Positions 5,593 to 6,328 of a DNA stretch of 6,328 nucleotides are shown here, piece after piece. Position 1 is the first letter of the stretch. Every line of letters starts with the position of its first letter. The position numbers were made by a program, and so were the translations under genes. Below the pieces are notes generated by a model. That model was not told the DNA's origin, did not search any database, and saw only the letters and a list, made by a program, of their open reading frames with translations. Origin of the DNA: Lachnospiraceae bacterium (GTDB lineage Bacteria; Bacillota_A; Clostridia; Lachnospirales; Lachnospiraceae); NCBI GenBank assembly GCA_017416055.1, contig JAFQDI010000079.1, positions 1 to 6,328 of the forward strand. The letters are read 5' to 3'.

Positions 5593-5620
5593 GTCTTGTT
5601 GAGAAAAATGTATCATTCAG

Positions 5621-5638
5621 ATGTGACCATTATGTGAC
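5621..5638 (-). promoter_or_regulatory. direct repeat GTCACAT-N4-GTCACAT in the htrA upstream region
   Basis: Two identical 7-bp half-sites (plus strand ATGTGAC at 5621-5627 and 5632-5638) are spaced with an 11-bp period, so they lie on the same face of the helix. This is typical of sites for OmpR-type response regulators. The site lies 44-61 bp upstream of the htrA ATG and overlaps a CATAAT that could serve as a -10 box. The link to a particular regulator is inference. Confidence 0.4.
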
Positions 5639-5641
5639 GCA

Positions 5642-5671
5642 CCTATAAAGAAAATCTGAATTTCATCACAA
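5642..5671 (-). promoter_or_regulatory. weak candidate htrA promoter
   Basis: On the minus strand TTGTGA (plus 5666-5671) and TATAGG (plus 5642-5647) stand 18 bp apart. Both boxes are only partial matches (4/6 each), consistent with a promoter that needs an activator. An alternative -10 is CATAAT (plus 5629-5634) without a recognisable -35 box. Confidence 0.25.
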
Positions 5672-5712
5672 AACGATAGGGCTGCAGACGAATTTCTTCC
5701 GCCGCAGCCCCG
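5670..5712 (-). terminator. hairpin terminator after the LCP gene
   Basis: On the minus strand a 7-bp GC-rich stem GGGCTGC/GCAGCCC (plus 5704-5710 with 5679-5685) with an 18-nt loop is followed by TATCGTTTT. It starts about 13 nt after the stop of the LCP gene. The loop is large and the T-run interrupted, so termination may be incomplete and some transcription may continue into htrA. Confidence 0.5.
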
Positions 5713-5724
5713 ATTCTCCTCTTA

Positions 5725-6328
5725 TCAATTTGCATACACTCCGGAGTCGGCGGAAATCTTGGCACTGATATTCAGCACCGTCTCGGAGGGTACGTATTTA
5801 TCATTGTTATAAAGTACTCGATGAAGCTCGGTCAGATTACTAATCAAATCCTTCGGAATAATACAGTCATTCCAGAAAATTCCGGAATTAGTATCCGTAG
5901 GATTCGCATATGCTCTCTTGTCAGAAAACGGAAATCCGGTGGAGTCATCCAAATAATAATCTCCAATTCCCTTCAGCATCTCAAATGCCTGCTGAGGTGT
6001 AACATCAGTGATAATATACTCCGTTGCCGTATTAATAATCTGCAGCAACGTAGCGAAATCCATTCGCTTGACTACGTTTTGGACTTTTTCGAATACTTTA
6101 GACAGTACCTGTCTCTGATTCTCCGCGCGACCGTAATCCAACAGATTCACCTGACGGATTCGACAGTATCCAACCGCCTGTAATCCATTCAACGTCTGAT
6201 ATCCGGGGCCTGTGGGGTAGGTGATGGGATAATCCATCTCCTTTCCCGTCATATAGATGTAACTATTCAGAAGGCTTCCTCCATGCTGATCCTTTGCATA
6301 GAATATCTTTTCAGGAATTTCAATTTCC
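5725..6328 (-). CDS. LytR-CpsA-Psr (LCP) family wall-polymer transferase, C-terminal part (partial, runs off right edge)
   Basis: Two hundred codons are visible, running in from beyond position 6328; the internal ATG at 6252 is not the start, since the frame stays open to the edge. LCP enzymes sit in the membrane with the catalytic domain outside and transfer teichoic acids, capsule or other polymers from polyprenyl-phosphate carriers to peptidoglycan. The decisive motif is LNGLQAVGYCRIRQ followed by DYGRAENQRQVL: it contains the conserved R-x-R, Asp, and GR...RQ residues of the substrate-binding site, at about residues 45-75 of the visible part. The remainder, about 120 residues ending in SADSGVYAN, fits the helical C-terminal half of the domain. 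The gene ends with the tandem stop TGA TAA (5727-5722). The membrane anchor and the first catalytic motifs are outside the window, so which polymer it handles cannot be said. Confidence 0.9.
   Translation of the reverse strand, partial: EIEIPEKIFYAKDQHGGSLLNSYIYMTGKEMDYPITYPTGPGYQTLNGLQAVGYCRIRQVNLLDYGRAENQRQVLSKVFEKVQNVVKRMDFATLLQIINTATEYIITDVTPQQAFEMLKGIGDYYLDDSTGFPFSDKRAYANPTDTNSGIFWNDCIIPKDLISNLTELHRVLYNNDKYVPSETVLNISAKISADSGVYAN

Noticed and set aside
1..6328. CRISPR array, tRNA, transposon ends or phage genes
   Set aside because: No regularly spaced repeats, cloverleaf, transposase or integrase motif was seen on either strand.

Overview
The window looks like a chromosomal segment of a Gram-positive anaerobe of the class Clostridia, most likely Lachnospiraceae. 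This rests on protein style: a clostridial-type ClpX with a long linker, an HtrA with a charged cytoplasmic N-terminus, an LCP wall protein, an RsgI-like anti-sigma factor and a DEDGDGICDN-type secreted protein. It also rests on consistently strong GGAGG-type ribosome binding sites and on -35/-10 promoters with 17-bp spacing. No tRNA, rRNA, CRISPR array, transposase or phage gene is visible. The species assignment is inference.

Layout. On the minus strand at the left edge is the N-terminal part of a ClpX-family unfoldase (1-809), read leftward from a good promoter at about 857-885. A 249-bp divergent intergenic region follows. From it a plus-strand operon reads rightward: a small secreted Cys/Gly-rich protein with two calcium-loop-like repeats (1059-1391), an ECF-type sigma factor with a GTG start (1409-1891), and a one-pass membrane anti-sigma factor with a TTG start that overlaps the sigma gene by 8 nt (1884-2675). 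A shared hairpin terminator (2684-2726) separates this operon from convergent minus-strand genes. In their own reading order these are an LCP-family wall-polymer transferase (cut by the right edge, 5725-6328), an HtrA-type membrane serine protease (4186-5577) and glyA, serine hydroxymethyltransferase (2734-3987). Each of these three is separated from the next by a terminator and/or promoter, so they appear to be independent units.

How it works together. The most interesting part is the three-gene plus-strand module. The anti-sigma factor carries the DVNPSIEL motif of the RsgI extracytoplasmic domain, in which the Asn-Pro bond is known to self-cleave, yet its partner is a small two-domain ECF sigma factor rather than a canonical SigI. 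An ECF-like promoter (TGAAAG-N17-CGTATT) precedes the operon, so an autoregulated envelope-sensing circuit is a reasonable inference, with the secreted protein as its first product. The extracellular tail of the anti-sigma factor is Gly/Asn/His-rich and resembles the low-complexity tail of that secreted protein. HtrA and LCP next door also act outside the membrane, while ClpX and GlyA are cytoplasmic.

Non-coding structure worth noting: a 58-nt, almost fully paired three-way junction between htrA and glyA, a near-perfect 20-bp palindrome upstream of the glyA -35 box, and a 7-bp direct repeat with an 11-bp period in the htrA promoter region.
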